Of a stretch of 64,000 bases of DNA, positions 1-8,911 are shown piece after piece; position 1 is the first letter of the stretch, and each line of letters opens with the position of its first letter. The DNA comes from JAABPW01 sp037132275 (GTDB lineage Bacteria; Verrucomicrobiota; Kiritimatiellia; CAIKKV01; CAITUY01). The stretch is from the NCBI GenBank assembly GCA_037132275.1, contig JBAXPK010000004.1:10027-74026 (forward strand), in the 5' to 3' direction. The position numbers were made by a program, and so were the translations under genes. The notes under the pieces are model-generated. The model worked only from the letters and a program-made list of their open reading frames with translations. It was not told the origin of the DNA and did no database searches.

Positions 1-1
1 G

Positions 2-460
2 AAGCGCGCCGTTCGCGGCCAGAACCAGCAGCAGACTCGCGTCGGCGACGTGCGGCTCCTCATTGCCCGTACGCCGGACGGCAAGTTGGTGGCCACGCGC
101 TACCGCTACGTTACTGCGGACAAGGAGAAGCCCAATGCGTTCAGCGTCGAGACCGTCAGCTCCGGTAAGGACACGCTGGATGACGTGGCACCGTGGAACG
201 ACCTATCCATGCATGCCGCCGTGGAAAAGGACGGCTATGTGGTCGAGGTGGCGGTCCCGTGGAAAGAACTCGGCGTGACGCCCAGAAACGGCCTGGTTTT
301 GCTGGGTGACCTTGGCGTGATCTACGGCAACGAGGGCGGCACCCGCAATGCCATCCGTTACATGTGGAGCGACAAGAGTCCGGAAGTCTCGATCAACAAC
401 GACATTCCCTCGGAGATCCGGATCCATCCCAATGCCTGGGGATCCTGGATGCTGGAGTAG
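2..460 (+). CDS. C-terminal part of a CBM9-like (DOMON-type) carbohydrate-binding protein, 5' end outside the window
   Basis: The reading frame is open from the first bases of the window to a TAG at 458-460, so only the last 152 residues are visible. The sequence alternates beta-strand-like segments and contains a VVEVAVPWKELG segment. This matches the strand and turn typical of CBM9-type sugar-binding domains (consensus close to 'veiaiPwxxLG'). Such domains usually sit at the C-terminus of secreted glycan-active or glycan-sensing proteins. The N-terminal part and any catalytic domain are not visible, so the full function cannot be given. The next gene begins about 140 bases downstream. Confidence 0.6.
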   Translation, partial: KRAVRGQNQQQTRVGDVRLLIARTPDGKLVATRYRYVTADKEKPNAFSVETVSSGKDTLDDVAPWNDLSMHAAVEKDGYVVEVAVPWKELGVTPRNGLVLLGDLGVIYGNEGGTRNAIRYMWSDKSPEVSINNDIPSEIRIHPNAWGSWMLE

Positions 461-602
461 CGCCGGCAACAGTTCTCAGGCAGTAAGTTTGGTTAGGAAA
501 CGTGCGAAGTCTTCCGTCGATATTTCCTATTGCGTTGTGGGGCGTGGGGTGGCAAAATTTGACATATCAATGCGGATTACAATAAGGGATAGGAGAGACA
601 CT

Positions 603-1343
603 ATGGAAAATATGACAGGGATTGAAAGACAGACGAGTTCGCCGGTACAGACCATTATCGAAACGGTTAAGAAGGTTATTCTGACACCGACGGAGTTCTA
701 TCGCGGTATGCCGAAGATCGGCGGATTTGTGGATCCGCTGATTTTTGCGGTGGTTCTAGGGTTCGTGACAGGCATTATTCACGCGATTCTCGGGCTTGTG
801 CATATCGGGCCGGTTATGTCGGTGAAGATGGCCTTGGTGGCCGTTATCATGATGCCTGTCTGGGTGTTGATTGGCGGTTTCATCGGGGCGGCGATCATCT
901 TTGTGATCTGGAAATTAATGGGCTCCAATGAATCCTACGAGACGGCTTATCGTTGTGGAGCTTACGCATCCGCCGTTTCGCCGATCACGGCGTTGGCGGG
1001 GGCCATCCCTGTCGTCGGGCCGCTGGTCGGGTTGGTTTGGATGCTTTTTCTGATCGTAACCGCCAGCGTGGAGGTTCACAAAATTCCAGCCAAGAAAGCC
1101 TGGCTCGTTTTCGGGATCATTGCGGCTGTATTTGCGCTTCTAGGTGTCGGCGCTAAGGCCGGTGCGAGCAAAGCCCAGCAGCGGATGACCGATCTTCAGA
1201 AAGAAATGGGGATTACACCTGATAAGGACATGACGCCGGAAGATGCCGGCAAGGCCGCTGCCGCGTTTGTCAAAACCATGCAGGAACAGGCCATGAAGCA
1301 GGCGGAGGAGCAGGCCAAGAAGGCAAAAGAGGGGAATGAGTAG
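603..1343 (+). CDS. Yip1-family multi-pass membrane protein
   Basis: A 246-residue integral membrane protein. After a short hydrophilic N-terminus come the FYRGMP segment and four to five hydrophobic helices, then a charged Lys/Glu-rich C-terminal tail. Bacterial Yip1-domain proteins start this way ('P..fyr.mp..gg...pl.fa'); their biochemical role is unknown. The frame is open further upstream. I chose ATG 603 because GGAGAG lies just before it and the Yip1 homology starts a few residues later. The last codons overlap the next gene, so the two are probably translated together. Confidence 0.75.
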   Translation: MENMTGIERQTSSPVQTIIETVKKVILTPTEFYRGMPKIGGFVDPLIFAVVLGFVTGIIHAILGLVHIGPVMSVKMALVAVIMMPVWVLIGGFIGAAIIFVIWKLMGSNESYETAYRCGAYASAVSPITALAGAIPVVGPLVGLVWMLFLIVTASVEVHKIPAKKAWLVFGIIAAVFALLGVGAKAGASKAQQRMTDLQKEMGITPDKDMTPEDAGKAAAAFVKTMQEQAMKQAEEQAKKAKEGNE

Positions 1344-1773
1344 GACATCCTACAAATCCTTATCCCAGAGGAGGCGGGATGGCTTGTTCACCGTCGCCCT
1401 CTGGCAGATGATGACGTTTCTGATGTTGATTCTGCTCGTCTGGCTCAATGAACTGATGGATTTGTCGGCTTTGTGGTTTGGAACACATCCGACAAGCCTC
1501 AACGTGTACCGGGGAAGCGCCCTGACCATTGGGGTTATTATTGTGGCCATTGTGGCGGTTGGGAATACTTACGTTCAGCAGAAGCGGATTATTACCGGCC
1601 TGCTGACCGTCTGTTCCGGTTGCCGGAAGATCCGGGTGGATGAACACTTGTGGGAACAGTTGGATGACTATGTTTCCGAGCACTCCCTGGCCCTGATCAG
1701 TCATGGTCTTTGCCCCCAATGTTTTGAGCGGATGAAGAAGGAAATCTCGGATCTGGATACTCCGGCGAAATAA
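1336..1773 (+). CDS. Small membrane protein with C-terminal paired-cysteine (CxxC...CxxC) module
   Basis: This 145-residue protein has two hydrophobic helices (about residues 20-45 and 60-80). A soluble tail follows, in which CSGCRKIR and a later CPQCF form two CxxC pairs separated by about 35 residues. The spacing and surrounding residues (W..L..Y...HS...SHGLCPxC) match a small module often found at the C-terminus of PAS-domain kinases and receiver proteins ('C..CkkIRdd.gyW...e.yi..hs...fSHgiCPeC'). The pairs may bind zinc. The start codon overlaps the stop of the upstream Yip1-family gene, with AAAGAGGGG as ribosome site. Function unknown. Confidence 0.65.
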   Translation: MSRTSYKSLSQRRRDGLFTVALWQMMTFLMLILLVWLNELMDLSALWFGTHPTSLNVYRGSALTIGVIIVAIVAVGNTYVQQKRIITGLLTVCSGCRKIRVDEHLWEQLDDYVSEHSLALISHGLCPQCFERMKKEISDLDTPAK

Positions 1774-1775
1774 GG

Positions 1776-3830
1776 CTATTTTGCGGTAGTCCCCATCTGC
1801 AGGTACGGAAGGATGTCGTCCTTCAGTGTGGGGTTGGCCTCGAACAAGGTGAATCCGTTGGCGCCTTCCTGTCGCAGCGCATTAATTTGGGTGATGGTCT
1901 CAACGGCGGTGAGGCGGCACTCCAAAGAGGTGACGCCGATTCCCGCAAACACCTTGCCTTTTGCACCGGGATAGGCCGCTTGTTTGCGATACCAGTCGAT
2001 GAATTTTACAGGATCAGAGGTATAGTTCATCGGGCATACGAAATCCACCAGCCCTTGCCGTACCCATTCACCCCAATCCTGGGCAATGGAATCACGAACC
2101 CCGGGATAGAGGGGATAGACGGAGGCCGAGAGTTTGAGGTTGGGATTCAACCGCTTCAGTTCCTGGCGTGTTTCGGCCACAAAGCGGGTGATTTGGTCTC
2201 TACGCCACTCTTTGTATGCCGCTTGTTTGCTGCCGCTACGGACATCTCTTGGCCAATGGTTGATCTGGATGCCGGTGGTTTGGGTAAAGCGAGTCCGGCA
2301 TCCGTTGCAATAACAGTAGTCCTGGGTTTTGTATCGGATGTAATCGAGATGTATGCCGCTGAGATCGGGATAACGCTCCGCCAGTTCCTTAATTGCCGCC
2401 AATTCAAAAGTCCGGTTGGCCGGATGCGAGGGGCACAACCAGGGAATGGTTTCCCCGTTGGCCGATATCTGGAGACGGCCGGCTTTTCGGTAGGGTGCTA
2501 TCATGGATTCAGGCGCCCCCTCCAGATTCCAGAGAATAACCCACGCGTGGGTATCGATCCCCTGGCGTTTGGCGGCCTTGACACAGTCAGCCATCTGGTC
2601 GCCGTTCCGGGCTAGAACATCGGATGCCGGAATCAGCCGGCTGGGGTAATGGGCGCACCAGGGGCGTTGAACATTCGGGAGTACGGCCGTCATGCCGCTA
2701 CTGGCGAGACTCTGGCAGGTCTGATCCCATGAGCCGGGGATAAAGCCAGTGCCTGAGTGATTCCATACCCCGCGAAATTCATCTTTCTTCGTAGTTTGCA
2801 CACGCGCAAAGGCTTCCGTCAGGGTGATGTTCAGCAGGTGGGCGGACGCAAGAACCTGTTCATAATTGCCCGTCTGGTATTGCTTGTTGACATCACGTTG
2901 AAGTTGTTCGGCCCGGACAATTAACGCTTTCAGCACAGGGTTTTCCATGTCGCGAACCCCTTCTGTTTTGATTGCCGAAAGGGCTTGTGCCGCAGTTTGA
3001 TATTTCCCCAGCCGGCCAGCCTGGGTGACGGATTGGGCGGCGGCGGCCTGCCAAAGATCCCGATCGCAAGCGCCCAGCAAACTGATGAGCAGCATTTTTT
3101 TGGCGGCGACATCGCTTTCCAAAAGGATATGTGACATCCAGAAGCCCCGGTCGGATTGCACCCAGGCCGGTTCACGGGGCAGATGGCCAGAGGCGCTTTC
3201 CCACCAGGCGATAACTTTTGAATTCTTGTCGGCGGGACTGACGGGCAGAATTGTCAAGGAAGGCTGTTTGATCAGGAGTGGCGCTGTCGGCAGCGTGCCC
3301 GCGACAAAGCGGAATGCGTTCCATGAATCCGAGCCCGGTGCCCGCATCGAGACGCCCAGCCGGAATCCCATCAAGGCGGCGAGTTGGGCGTCGGCCGAGA
3401 ACATGACAATTAACTTTCCGCCCCTCGCCACAACCCGCTGACAGGCCAGTATCTCTTTTGCGCTCAAGTTTGAATTGTACGGCAGGATGGCCACACGGGC
3501 ATCATTGGGTATTCCGGCGGCGAACTCGTCATCCGTGACCATGACAACTGGAATGCCTGACTTTTGAATCCAATCCGCCAGGCGCGACGTCACCTTTTCG
3601 GCATAACTTCGTTCCGCGGGGATTTTAACTGAAGAGGTGGGTTTTATGATGAGTACGGGATGAACCTCGAGATGGGGTGCGGTCCAGGATAAAGGCGTGG
3701 GCGAGGGGAGTGGAACTGAGGGTGGAGCCTCGGGTGGGGGTGGAGGTGCCTTGCAACTGCTGAAAAGCATGACGCACAAAAATGGGCTAATGATGGCCCG
3801 AAGCTGAATAAGAGACCGCTGAGATTTCAT
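1776..3830 (-). CDS. GHL10-type (DUF187) glycoside-hydrolase-like lipoprotein
   Basis: 684 residues. The N-terminus is a lipoprotein signal with a lipobox-like LFSSC (Cys about residue 26), followed by a proline-rich linker. Residues about 60-270 resemble a ThuA/GATase-like alpha-beta region. From about residue 355 ('FRGVWNHSGTGF') to the end the protein matches the GHL10 TIM-barrel family, including the GIHLDYIRY strand and a late VCPMNYTS segment. Family members are predicted glycosidases on the cell surface; the substrate is unknown. I chose ATG 3830 over an in-frame TTG at 3875 because the signal peptide begins there. The gene converges on the upstream membrane-protein pair with a 2-base gap. 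Confidence 0.75.
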   Translation of the reverse strand: MKSQRSLIQLRAIISPFLCVMLFSSCKAPPPPPEAPPSVPLPSPTPLSWTAPHLEVHPVLIIKPTSSVKIPAERSYAEKVTSRLADWIQKSGIPVVMVTDDEFAAGIPNDARVAILPYNSNLSAKEILACQRVVARGGKLIVMFSADAQLAALMGFRLGVSMRAPGSDSWNAFRFVAGTLPTAPLLIKQPSLTILPVSPADKNSKVIAWWESASGHLPREPAWVQSDRGFWMSHILLESDVAAKKMLLISLLGACDRDLWQAAAAQSVTQAGRLGKYQTAAQALSAIKTEGVRDMENPVLKALIVRAEQLQRDVNKQYQTGNYEQVLASAHLLNITLTEAFARVQTTKKDEFRGVWNHSGTGFIPGSWDQTCQSLASSGMTAVLPNVQRPWCAHYPSRLIPASDVLARNGDQMADCVKAAKRQGIDTHAWVILWNLEGAPESMIAPYRKAGRLQISANGETIPWLCPSHPANRTFELAAIKELAERYPDLSGIHLDYIRYKTQDYCYCNGCRTRFTQTTGIQINHWPRDVRSGSKQAAYKEWRRDQITRFVAETRQELKRLNPNLKLSASVYPLYPGVRDSIAQDWGEWVRQGLVDFVCPMNYTSDPVKFIDWYRKQAAYPGAKGKVFAGIGVTSLECRLTAVETITQINALRQEGANGFTLFEANPTLKDDILPYLQMGTTAK

Positions 3831-3940
3831 AACAAGTGATAAATACGTTTCAACACGGGGTTTGTGCAAGCCCAAACCAAACCCACCCCCCGCCCAGGAG
3901 AGGATCAGTGAGACCCGTTAAACGTGTGGGTGCGATAACG

Positions 3941-3969
3941 TTGCCAAGTCCCCGGGGAATCGCTAGAGT
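3941..3969 (+). promoter_or_regulatory. Candidate sigma-70-type promoter for carA-guaA
   Basis: A -35-like TTGCCA (3941-3946) and a -10-like TAGAGT (3964-3969) are separated by 17 bases. They end 33 bases before the carA start codon. Both hexamers differ from consensus, so this is a positional prediction. The likely transcript start is near 3976. Confidence 0.4.
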
Positions 3970-4002
3970 AAATGGACTGTTGGGGAACGGGAAGGATTTG
4001 TC

Positions 4003-5160
4003 ATGGCTTCAAAATGGAATTGGGCGGAGCAACGGGCTCGTGCGGCTTTTGTCGCGCTTCAGGATGGAACGATTTTGCGGGGATATTCGGTCGGCGCTCC
4101 GGTGGATGCCTATGGCGAAGTGGTGTTTAATACCGGCATGGCGGGGTATCAGGAAATTCTCAGCGACCCGTCGTATAGCGGTCAGTTTGTGACCATGACG
4201 TATCCGGAAATCGGCAGCACGGGAATGAATCAGGCTGACATGGAGAGCCGCCAATTATTTGCCAACGGTTTCATCATTCATGATCTGAACCTGCCGAGCA
4301 ACTGGCGGGCTGATGGATCCGTGGCGGATTACCTTCGAAAATGGTCCCTGCCCGCCATTGCCGGCATTGATACCCGGGCGCTCACCTCGCGGCTCCGGAT
4401 GGAAGGCACTCAGCGCGGTTTCATGAGCGTGTCAGGTCAAGTCGGCGAGGTCGAAGCGGTTCGGAAAGCCAGTGAGTGGGGTGGGTTGGATGGCCAGGAC
4501 TATGCGGCGAAAGTAACCTGCCAGACGGCCTACCCGTGGGATCCGGATGATTCGTTGTCCCGGAGTTGGGGGATCGCGGCGGCGTTGCCCAAGGCTGATC
4601 TGAAGATTGTGGCCTATGACTTTGGAATCAAATGGAACATCCTGCGAAGTCTGCGCCGGAATGGTATGGAGGTGACAGTGGTGCCGGCCCAGACGACAGC
4701 GGCGGAGGTCTTGAAGAGGAAGCCCGACGGAGTATTGTTCTCCAACGGACCAGCCGATCCGGCGGCGGTCACCTATGCCATCGAGGCGGCGCGCGAACTG
4801 TTGGGCAAGGTTCCGCTGATGGGCATTTGTCTGGGGCACCAGATTTTAGGGCTGGCGTGTGGAGGGAAAACCTACCGGCTCAAGTTTGGACATCATGGGT
4901 GCAACCATCCCGTGAAGAATCTGCTTACCGGTGCGGTGGAAATCACCTCGCAGAACCATAATTTCGCGGTGGATCCCGTCTCGCTGGATCCATCAAAGGT
5001 TGAGGTGACGCATATGAATCTCAATGATCAGACGGTGGAGGGGTTGTCGCATAAGACGGCGCCGATGTTCTGTGTGCAATATCACCCGGAGTCCTCGCCG
5101 GGGCCCCATGATCCCTATTATCTTTTCACTCAGTTTCGTGAATTAATCCGAAAGGCATGA
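4003..5160 (+). CDS. carA: Carbamoyl-phosphate synthase small (glutaminase) subunit
   Basis: CarA hydrolyses glutamine and passes ammonia to CarB, making carbamoyl phosphate for pyrimidine and arginine synthesis. The 385 residues are the usual length. The N-terminal CPSase_sm_chain domain carries VVFNTGMAGYQE and SYSGQFVTMTYPEIG. The C-terminal class-I glutamine amidotransferase domain has the nucleophile Cys276 in GICLGHQ and the His361/Glu363 pair in QYHPES. GGAAGGA precedes the ATG. The gene overlaps guaA in an ATGA junction. No carB lies in the window, whereas carA and carB are commonly neighbours. Confidence 0.95.
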   Translation: MASKWNWAEQRARAAFVALQDGTILRGYSVGAPVDAYGEVVFNTGMAGYQEILSDPSYSGQFVTMTYPEIGSTGMNQADMESRQLFANGFIIHDLNLPSNWRADGSVADYLRKWSLPAIAGIDTRALTSRLRMEGTQRGFMSVSGQVGEVEAVRKASEWGGLDGQDYAAKVTCQTAYPWDPDDSLSRSWGIAAALPKADLKIVAYDFGIKWNILRSLRRNGMEVTVVPAQTTAAEVLKRKPDGVLFSNGPADPAAVTYAIEAARELLGKVPLMGICLGHQILGLACGGKTYRLKFGHHGCNHPVKNLLTGAVEITSQNHNFAVDPVSLDPSKVEVTHMNLNDQTVEGLSHKTAPMFCVQYHPESSPGPHDPYYLFTQFRELIRKA

Positions 5161-6710
5161 CGTTTATGCAAGGGCACAATTGGATCGCCATTCTTGATTT
5201 TGGTTCCCAGTACAGTCAGTTGATTGCGCGCCGGGTTCGTGAGCAGCGTGTCTATTCTGAACTGCTGAAATTCAATATTACGGCCGCCGAGCTTGCCGTC
5301 CGCAAGCCCGCCGGAATCATCCTGTCCGGAGGTCCGGCCAGCGTGCTGGACAAAGGATCGCCCCTCTGCGACCCGGCGATCTATGATCTTGGGGTTCCCA
5401 TACTGGGCATCTGCTATGGGCAGCAAATGACCGCCAAGCTTCTGAAGGGCGCTGTCAAGCCGGGGCGTGAACGTGAATATGGAAGCGCCCGGATTTCCGT
5501 GGTGGATTCGACGTCGCTGTTTCGCGACCTGCCGGTGTCGCTCGACGTTTGGATGAGTCACGGCGATCAGGTTGAGCAGTTGCCGGCGGGGTTTTCAGTG
5601 ATGGCGAAGACGGACACCTGTCCCGTGGCGGCCATGGGAAACTCTGCGCGCCGAATTTATGGGCTTCAGTTTCATCCCGAAGTGGTCCACACCCCGCAGG
5701 GCACAACCATTCTGAAGCGGTTTCTGTTTGATATCTGCAAGTGCCGGCCCGACTGGGAAATGGCGCAGTTCATCAAAGAGAGCGTGGAAGCGATCCGTGC
5801 GAAAGTGGATGGCGGTCATGTCCTGTGCGGGTTAAGCGGGGGCGTGGATTCATCCGTGGTGGCCGCGCTGCTGCATCGGGCCATCGGCAAACAGCTTCAC
5901 TGTGTGTTTGTGGACAACGGGTTGGTGCGGTACGGGGAGGCCGGACAGGTCGAGGAATTGTTCGGCAGGGCGTTCGGGATTGACCTGCATGTGGCTCATG
6001 CCCAAAGGCGGTTTTTGGATGCCTTGAAAGGCGTAACAGAACCCGAGCAGAAGAGGAAGATCATTGGCAAGACCTTCATTGATGTTTTTTCAGTCGAGGC
6101 GCGGAAGTTTGGCGAGGTTGAATTTTTAGCCCAGGGGACGCTGTATCCCGATGTGATTGAGAGCGCCTCCCCGATCGGGGGTCCCTCGGCGACGATCAAG
6201 AGCCACCATAATGTGGGCGGCTTGCCGGAGGATCTGAAGTTCAAGTTGATCGAGCCGGTTCGGGAGCTTTTCAAGGATGAGGTCCGTCTGTTGGGGCGCG
6301 AGCTGGGGTTGCCGGGATATGTGGTTGACCGTCAGCCGTTTCCCGGGCCTGGCCTTGCGGTCCGGATTCTGGGCGAGGTCACTGAGGAGCGTGTGGCCCT
6401 GCTCCAGAAGGCTGATTTGCGGGTACAGGAGGAGATGCAGAAGGATCCCATGTATTCCAAGATTTGGCAGTCCTTTGCGGTGTTGCTGCCCATCCAGACG
6501 GTTGGGGTCATGGGGGACAGCCGGACGTATGAGAATGTGGCGGCGCTTCGCATTGTGGAAAGCCAGGATGGCATGACGGCCGACTGGTCCCGGGTGTCGT
6601 ATGATACGCTGGCCAGGATATCGAGCCGGATCATCAATGAGGTTTCCGGGATTAACCGGGTGGTTTATGATATCAGTTCAAAGCCGCCGGCAACGATTGA
6701 GTGGGAATGA
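5157..6710 (+). CDS. guaA: GMP synthase (glutamine-hydrolysing)
   Basis: GuaA converts XMP, ATP and glutamine to GMP. The 517 residues comprise an N-terminal class-I amidotransferase domain (Cys86 in GICYGQQ, later FHPEV), the ATP-pyrophosphatase P-loop SGGVDS (about 227-232), and the C-terminal dimerisation domain with PFPGPGLAVR and the terminal ATIEWE. All motifs are intact. The start codon overlaps the carA stop (ATGA), so translation is coupled. An alternative ATG three codons later is also possible. Pairing of carA with guaA puts two glutamine amidotransferases under one promoter, which is less common than a guaB-guaA pair. Confidence 0.95.
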   Translation: MTFMQGHNWIAILDFGSQYSQLIARRVREQRVYSELLKFNITAAELAVRKPAGIILSGGPASVLDKGSPLCDPAIYDLGVPILGICYGQQMTAKLLKGAVKPGREREYGSARISVVDSTSLFRDLPVSLDVWMSHGDQVEQLPAGFSVMAKTDTCPVAAMGNSARRIYGLQFHPEVVHTPQGTTILKRFLFDICKCRPDWEMAQFIKESVEAIRAKVDGGHVLCGLSGGVDSSVVAALLHRAIGKQLHCVFVDNGLVRYGEAGQVEELFGRAFGIDLHVAHAQRRFLDALKGVTEPEQKRKIIGKTFIDVFSVEARKFGEVEFLAQGTLYPDVIESASPIGGPSATIKSHHNVGGLPEDLKFKLIEPVRELFKDEVRLLGRELGLPGYVVDRQPFPGPGLAVRILGEVTEERVALLQKADLRVQEEMQKDPMYSKIWQSFAVLLPIQTVGVMGDSRTYENVAALRIVESQDGMTADWSRVSYDTLARISSRIINEVSGINRVVYDISSKPPATIEWE

Positions 6711-6720
6711 GAGGGTGCGG

Positions 6721-7554
6721 ATGAATAGGCTTACAGGTATTGGTGTTGTTCTGTTCGCCGCCTTTTTGGCCCAGGCGGACACCCTGACCCTGAGCGATGG
6801 CAGGGAGGTCAAGGGTCGACTTGCCGGGTTTAACAACCATCAATTCGAATTCATGCCCCTCGACGGGACGCCGATCATGGAGTTCCCTCTAAAAATTAAG
6901 TCAATTATCGCTGATACCCCGATCCGGGTGGACATGGACACGATTTTGAACACTTATCGTGCCGTCAATTTTGTCAGTTTCCAGGAAAAAGTGGTTCATT
7001 TCTCGGCTGGCGGGGAGAATAACACCGAACCGGTAATTATGTTAAAGAGGATCATGGTCACCCCTCCTCCCGCCCCTCCCCAGCCCCCTCCGGAGACAGT
7101 CGTTCCTCAAGCGAGAGTCAGCCCAGTGGGGGATCCGCGTGGGATATCCCCGTCCGGGGCAGCGCCCCGTGACTGGGTCAGATCGGGTAAATGGAAGGAG
7201 ATGGAGGCGCGGGATACCTATTTGATCAGCAAGGGGGAAGAGGTGGATATCGAGTCCTTCTTGAAAAAAGGATATGTCAATATTGTGCATTTTCATTATC
7301 CCAAAGCGGTAGCCAGCATCCGGGAAGGCAACTATATCGAAACGCTGGTGGCCAAGCGGGGCAACCGGACGGTTATCCAGAGGATCCAATGTCCTGATTT
7401 CAATGCCCCGATCTGTGTAGCGTTGGGCATCAAGTCGTTGCCCCAGTTTTGGTTTTATGACAGCCAGGGTAACCTGGTGACAAAACTGACATCCCGTTTT
7501 ACGGAGGGGGATATTGACGAGGCGTTGAAGCAAGCCCGGCGTGGCGGACGCTGA
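6721..7554 (+). CDS. Exported protein with N-terminal LSm/SH3-like strand repeat and C-terminal thioredoxin fold lacking CxxC
   Basis: The 277 residues start with a signal peptide (about 1-20, cleavage near AQA-DT). A small beta domain beginning TLTLSDGREVKGRL follows; it resembles a segment common in PVC exported proteins that read 'l.dG..i.g'. A proline-rich linker (about 118-140) leads to a C-terminal thioredoxin-like domain with strands YVNIVHFHYP, SLPQFWFYDSQGNL and a final helix. The usual redox CxxC is replaced by non-cysteine residues. A role in periplasmic protein binding rather than disulphide exchange is therefore more likely (inference). ATG 6721 was chosen for the signal peptide and a nearby GAGGGTG. 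It may be co-transcribed with guaA, 10 bases upstream. Confidence 0.6.
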   Translation: MNRLTGIGVVLFAAFLAQADTLTLSDGREVKGRLAGFNNHQFEFMPLDGTPIMEFPLKIKSIIADTPIRVDMDTILNTYRAVNFVSFQEKVVHFSAGGENNTEPVIMLKRIMVTPPPAPPQPPPETVVPQARVSPVGDPRGISPSGAAPRDWVRSGKWKEMEARDTYLISKGEEVDIESFLKKGYVNIVHFHYPKAVASIREGNYIETLVAKRGNRTVIQRIQCPDFNAPICVALGIKSLPQFWFYDSQGNLVTKLTSRFTEGDIDEALKQARRGGR

Positions 7555-7655
7555 ATCGCGAAAGAAGTTGTCAGGGACCGAACCTACGTGACAGAATATT
7601 GCCACGTGAAGAAACTGGGGCCCAGGAGTTAATCGTACGATTGTGAGGCATCATC

Positions 7656-8420
7656 ATGGCGCGGCAAAGTGTAGATATGGAAAACATGTTTCGCGCACTT
7701 GAAGCGTTTCGCAAGGAGCAGGGGCACTGCCAGGTTCCCGCCAATTGGAAAAAGAATATCCAGTTGGGGCGCTGGGTGGCGATGCAGCGGTATCGCCAAA
7801 AGATCGGGGAGCTTTCCAAGGCGCATGTAAGCCGATTGACGCAGATGGGCTTCATTTGGTCGCCGGCGGATAAAGTCTGGGGCGATATGTTCCAGCGATT
7901 GCTGAAATACAAGAAGAAGCATGGAGACTGTGATGTGCCGTCGTCATGTCCCTCGGAGCCTGATCTGGCCAACTGGGTGGCGAATCAGCGCCACCGGAAA
8001 AAGATGGGTTCGCTGGCTGCCGATCGTGTCAATAAACTTGATGAGATAGGCTTTGTGTGGTCGGTGTACGGAAAGATCCGGGTACGTCAGGAGACGGCCG
8101 TGAAACGGAAGCCGACGCCGGCCGTTGCGGTTTCGGCTGAGCCGATACAGGAGGAACGCCTTTACCAGGTGAGCGGATCCTATATTCAATACAACGGAAG
8201 CGGGGATGTGCCGCCGAAGCTGGCGAAATATATTCAGCTCCACAACGGGGACTTTCCCCCCTGCATCATTCTGCCTTGTACCCCGATGACGTTCCGGCTC
8301 GGGAGTAGCGACTCCTCAATTATCGCTCCGAAAGTCAAGTGGTCAGGAAAGGGAAAACTTCCGGACGATGTGCTTGAGTACCTGAACGAGAACGGGGTGC
8401 TTCCTCCGCATGGGGTGTAA
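7656..8420 (+). CDS. Stand-alone helicase-associated (HA) domain protein
   Basis: 254 residues. Two tandem copies of the helicase-associated domain (PF03457 type) lie at about residues 8-70 and 75-137. Each shows the pattern F....GHC.VP...... L..WV..QR.....G.L...R...L...GF.W. In other genomes this domain follows DEAD/SNF2 helicases and is thought to bind nucleic acid. Here no helicase domain is attached and none is encoded nearby. The C-terminal 100 residues are unrecognised apart from KLPDDVLEYLNENG. The role is unknown; nucleic-acid binding is inferred from the family. Confidence 0.7.
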   Translation: MARQSVDMENMFRALEAFRKEQGHCQVPANWKKNIQLGRWVAMQRYRQKIGELSKAHVSRLTQMGFIWSPADKVWGDMFQRLLKYKKKHGDCDVPSSCPSEPDLANWVANQRHRKKMGSLAADRVNKLDEIGFVWSVYGKIRVRQETAVKRKPTPAVAVSAEPIQEERLYQVSGSYIQYNGSGDVPPKLAKYIQLHNGDFPPCIILPCTPMTFRLGSSDSSIIAPKVKWSGKGKLPDDVLEYLNENGVLPPHGV

Positions 8421-8596
8421 ACCCAATCCATCACGGTGGCTGCGGTGAAGCGTACCCGATTTACGACGGCCATGACTTGCGAAGACGGTGTGGCGGAAAC
8501 CGGGAAAGGGATGAGGCCCTGGGAATTGCCACGTGATTCTGTGTTATCGGTGTGTTGTTTCCTCTTCATCAGATGTTCCCATGGCAGGAGAAAATA

Positions 8597-8911
8597 ATGC
8601 AAAGTTCAGGATGGTATTGTGCACGAACGTTACGCGTGATGGTGGTGATGCCACTGGTCTTTCTGGTGATTTACCCTCCCCTTCTTCTTCTCTTGCCTGA
8701 GACCCTGGCCCGTTTGGCAGACCTTCCGCGCGACCTGGCTCTGGTTGTACTGGTTGATGTGGCACTGGTTCCCCTTGTGGGGATTTGGCTTTATTATCGG
8801 GCACGCCAAGGGGGGGAGAGACGGGCAACCCCCGGGACACCTATTGACGGGGCAAGGCCTTCCTTGACGATTGAGCCCGCTTCGCATAATAGAGAAGCAA
8901 ACGCTAGATGA
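8597..8911 (+). CDS. Small membrane protein coupled to the pilB/gspE-like gene
   Basis: 104 residues with two strongly hydrophobic helices (about 10-33 and 43-65) and a basic, proline-rich tail. ATG 8597 is preceded by AGGAG at 8586-8590. Its TGA overlaps the ATG of the secretion ATPase gene (ATGA at 8908-8911), so it is likely translated as a unit with that gene. I recognise no family. Its position suggests an accessory of the pilus or secretion machine, which is inference only. Confidence 0.5.
   Translation: MQSSGWYCARTLRVMVVMPLVFLVIYPPLLLLLPETLARLADLPRDLALVVLVDVALVPLVGIWLYYRARQGGERRATPGTPIDGARPSLTIEPASHNREANAR

Noticed and set aside
559..587. TTGACA with a weak -10 (ATAAGG) before the Yip1-family gene
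   Set aside because: A transcript from it would begin at or after the ribosome site, leaving too short a leader.
1887..2615. Long plus-strand frame opposite the GHL10 gene
   Set aside because: It mirrors a confident minus-strand gene, has low-complexity codon content and no recognisable domain.
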